Positions 5,605 to 5,873 of a stretch of DNA of 5,873 nt are shown in pieces. Each line of letters opens with the position of its first letter. Position 1 is the first letter of the stretch. The position numbers and the translations under genes are program-made. Source of the stretch: JBAYJS01 sp041664985 (GTDB lineage: Bacteria; Patescibacteriota; Patescibacteriia; Buchananbacterales; UBA6539). The stretch lies in NCBI GenBank assembly GCA_041664985.1, contig JBAYJS010000056.1, positions 1-5,873 of the forward strand, read 5' to 3'. Under the pieces are notes generated by a model that saw nothing but the letters and a program-made list of their open reading frames with translations, was not told the DNA's origin and searched no databases.

Positions 5605-5873
5605 ATGCGCACGAGTCTAAAAACTGTAGTCAGAACCAAATCCGCCAAGCGGGTCTTTCAGATCCTGATTTCTCTTGCCTTTTTAGTCGTATTATTGAGC
5701 AGTTTTTCGGCTCAAGCGACGACTGCAACTCAAGAGGAAGGGGGAGAGGTTAATGTTGCCGCGACATTTTTGGCAATGGCAGTTATTTTGCTGTTAGCCA
5801 AAATCGGTGCCAGCCTGGTTGAGCGATTCGGTCAGCCCGGAGTTTTGGGTGAGTTGTTAGTCGGTCTTTTACT
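5605..5873 (+). CDS. Kef/NhaP-like cation:proton antiporter (CPA family), N-terminal part
   Basis: The first 89 residues of a monovalent cation:proton antiporter are present before the right edge cuts the gene. A basic N-terminus (several Arg/Lys in the first 16 residues) leads into a hydrophobic segment (about 18-33) and then SAQA at 35-38, which looks like a signal peptidase I site. A short acidic linker (EEGGE, 44-48) is followed by the first transporter helix, with AKIGASLVERFGQPGVLGELLVGLLL from about residue 65. The GQPxVLGELLxGLLLG pattern is typical of the first helices of CPA2/Kef-type antiporters, which exchange Na+ or K+ for H+ across the cytoplasmic membrane. The ion and any C-terminal TrkA-N or USP domain cannot be judged. 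Oddity: many bacterial members begin almost directly with the transporter helix, without a signal-like extension. It is divergent from mgtA, with its own consensus promoter and SD. Confidence 0.8.
   Translation, partial: MRTSLKTVVRTKSAKRVFQILISLAFLVVLLSSFSAQATTATQEEGGEVNVAATFLAMAVILLLAKIGASLVERFGQPGVLGELLVGLL

Noticed and set aside
1..5873. Alternative genetic code (UGA recoding as in Gracilibacteria and Absconditabacteria)
   Set aside because: All complete genes are full length in the standard code with no in-frame TGA at conserved positions.
1..5873. Mobile element, CRISPR array or toxin-antitoxin pair
   Set aside because: No spaced direct repeats, terminal repeats or transposase were seen. 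The AbrB gene has no toxin partner, since its neighbour is clearly an adaptor lipoprotein.

Overview
The window carries four transport or transport-linked genes and one small regulator on both strands. The DNA is AT-rich, and every complete gene reads cleanly in the standard bacterial code with TAA stops. Three complete genes have no visible Shine-Dalgarno (SD) site, the genes are closely packed, and the proteins are bacterial in type (MgtA-type ATPase, Amt, AbrB regulator, lipoprotein efflux adaptor). This fits a bacterium of the Candidate Phyla Radiation / Patescibacteria best, for example a Parcubacteria-like lineage. That placement is an inference from style; no ribosomal marker is present to prove it.

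Layout: (1) 1-1248, minus strand: a two-gene operon. A SpoVT/AbrB-type DNA-binding protein (994-1248) is followed 21 bp downstream by an efflux adaptor lipoprotein (1-972) that runs off the left edge. Its promoter has near-consensus -35 and -10 boxes (1292-1319), and a perfect 9+9 bp inverted repeat (1271-1290) sits on the predicted start point, an obvious candidate operator for autorepression. (2) 1249-1474: a divergent intergenic region. Its plus-strand promoter (1356-1384) drives a strong SD and a nine-codon ORF (1411-1440) that ends in a weak hairpin plus U-tract, just before amt. (3) 1475-2689, plus: a full-length ammonium transporter. (4) 2698-2740: a convergent, bidirectional terminator. 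(5) 2750-5401, minus: a full-length MgtA/MgtB-type P-type ATPase whose promoter predicts a leaderless mRNA. (6) 5402-5604: a divergent intergenic region with a consensus promoter and a long hairpin at the extreme 5' end of the leader. (7) 5605-5873, plus: the start of a Kef/NhaP-like cation:proton antiporter, cut by the right edge.

Taken together, the right two thirds is an inorganic-ion transport block (ammonium, magnesium, monovalent cation/proton), with each gene under its own promoter. The left part is a separately regulated efflux operon. The regulatory DNA is the most distinctive content. Three promoters share an extended -35 sequence CCCTTGRCAA. Two leaders share an SD module, CAAAGGAGTRCCAAAA, that can pair with upstream RNA. 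The two intact transporter genes, by contrast, appear to start translation without an SD. I saw no tRNA, rRNA, CRISPR array, insertion sequence or integrase. No recognisable new defence or mobile system is present.
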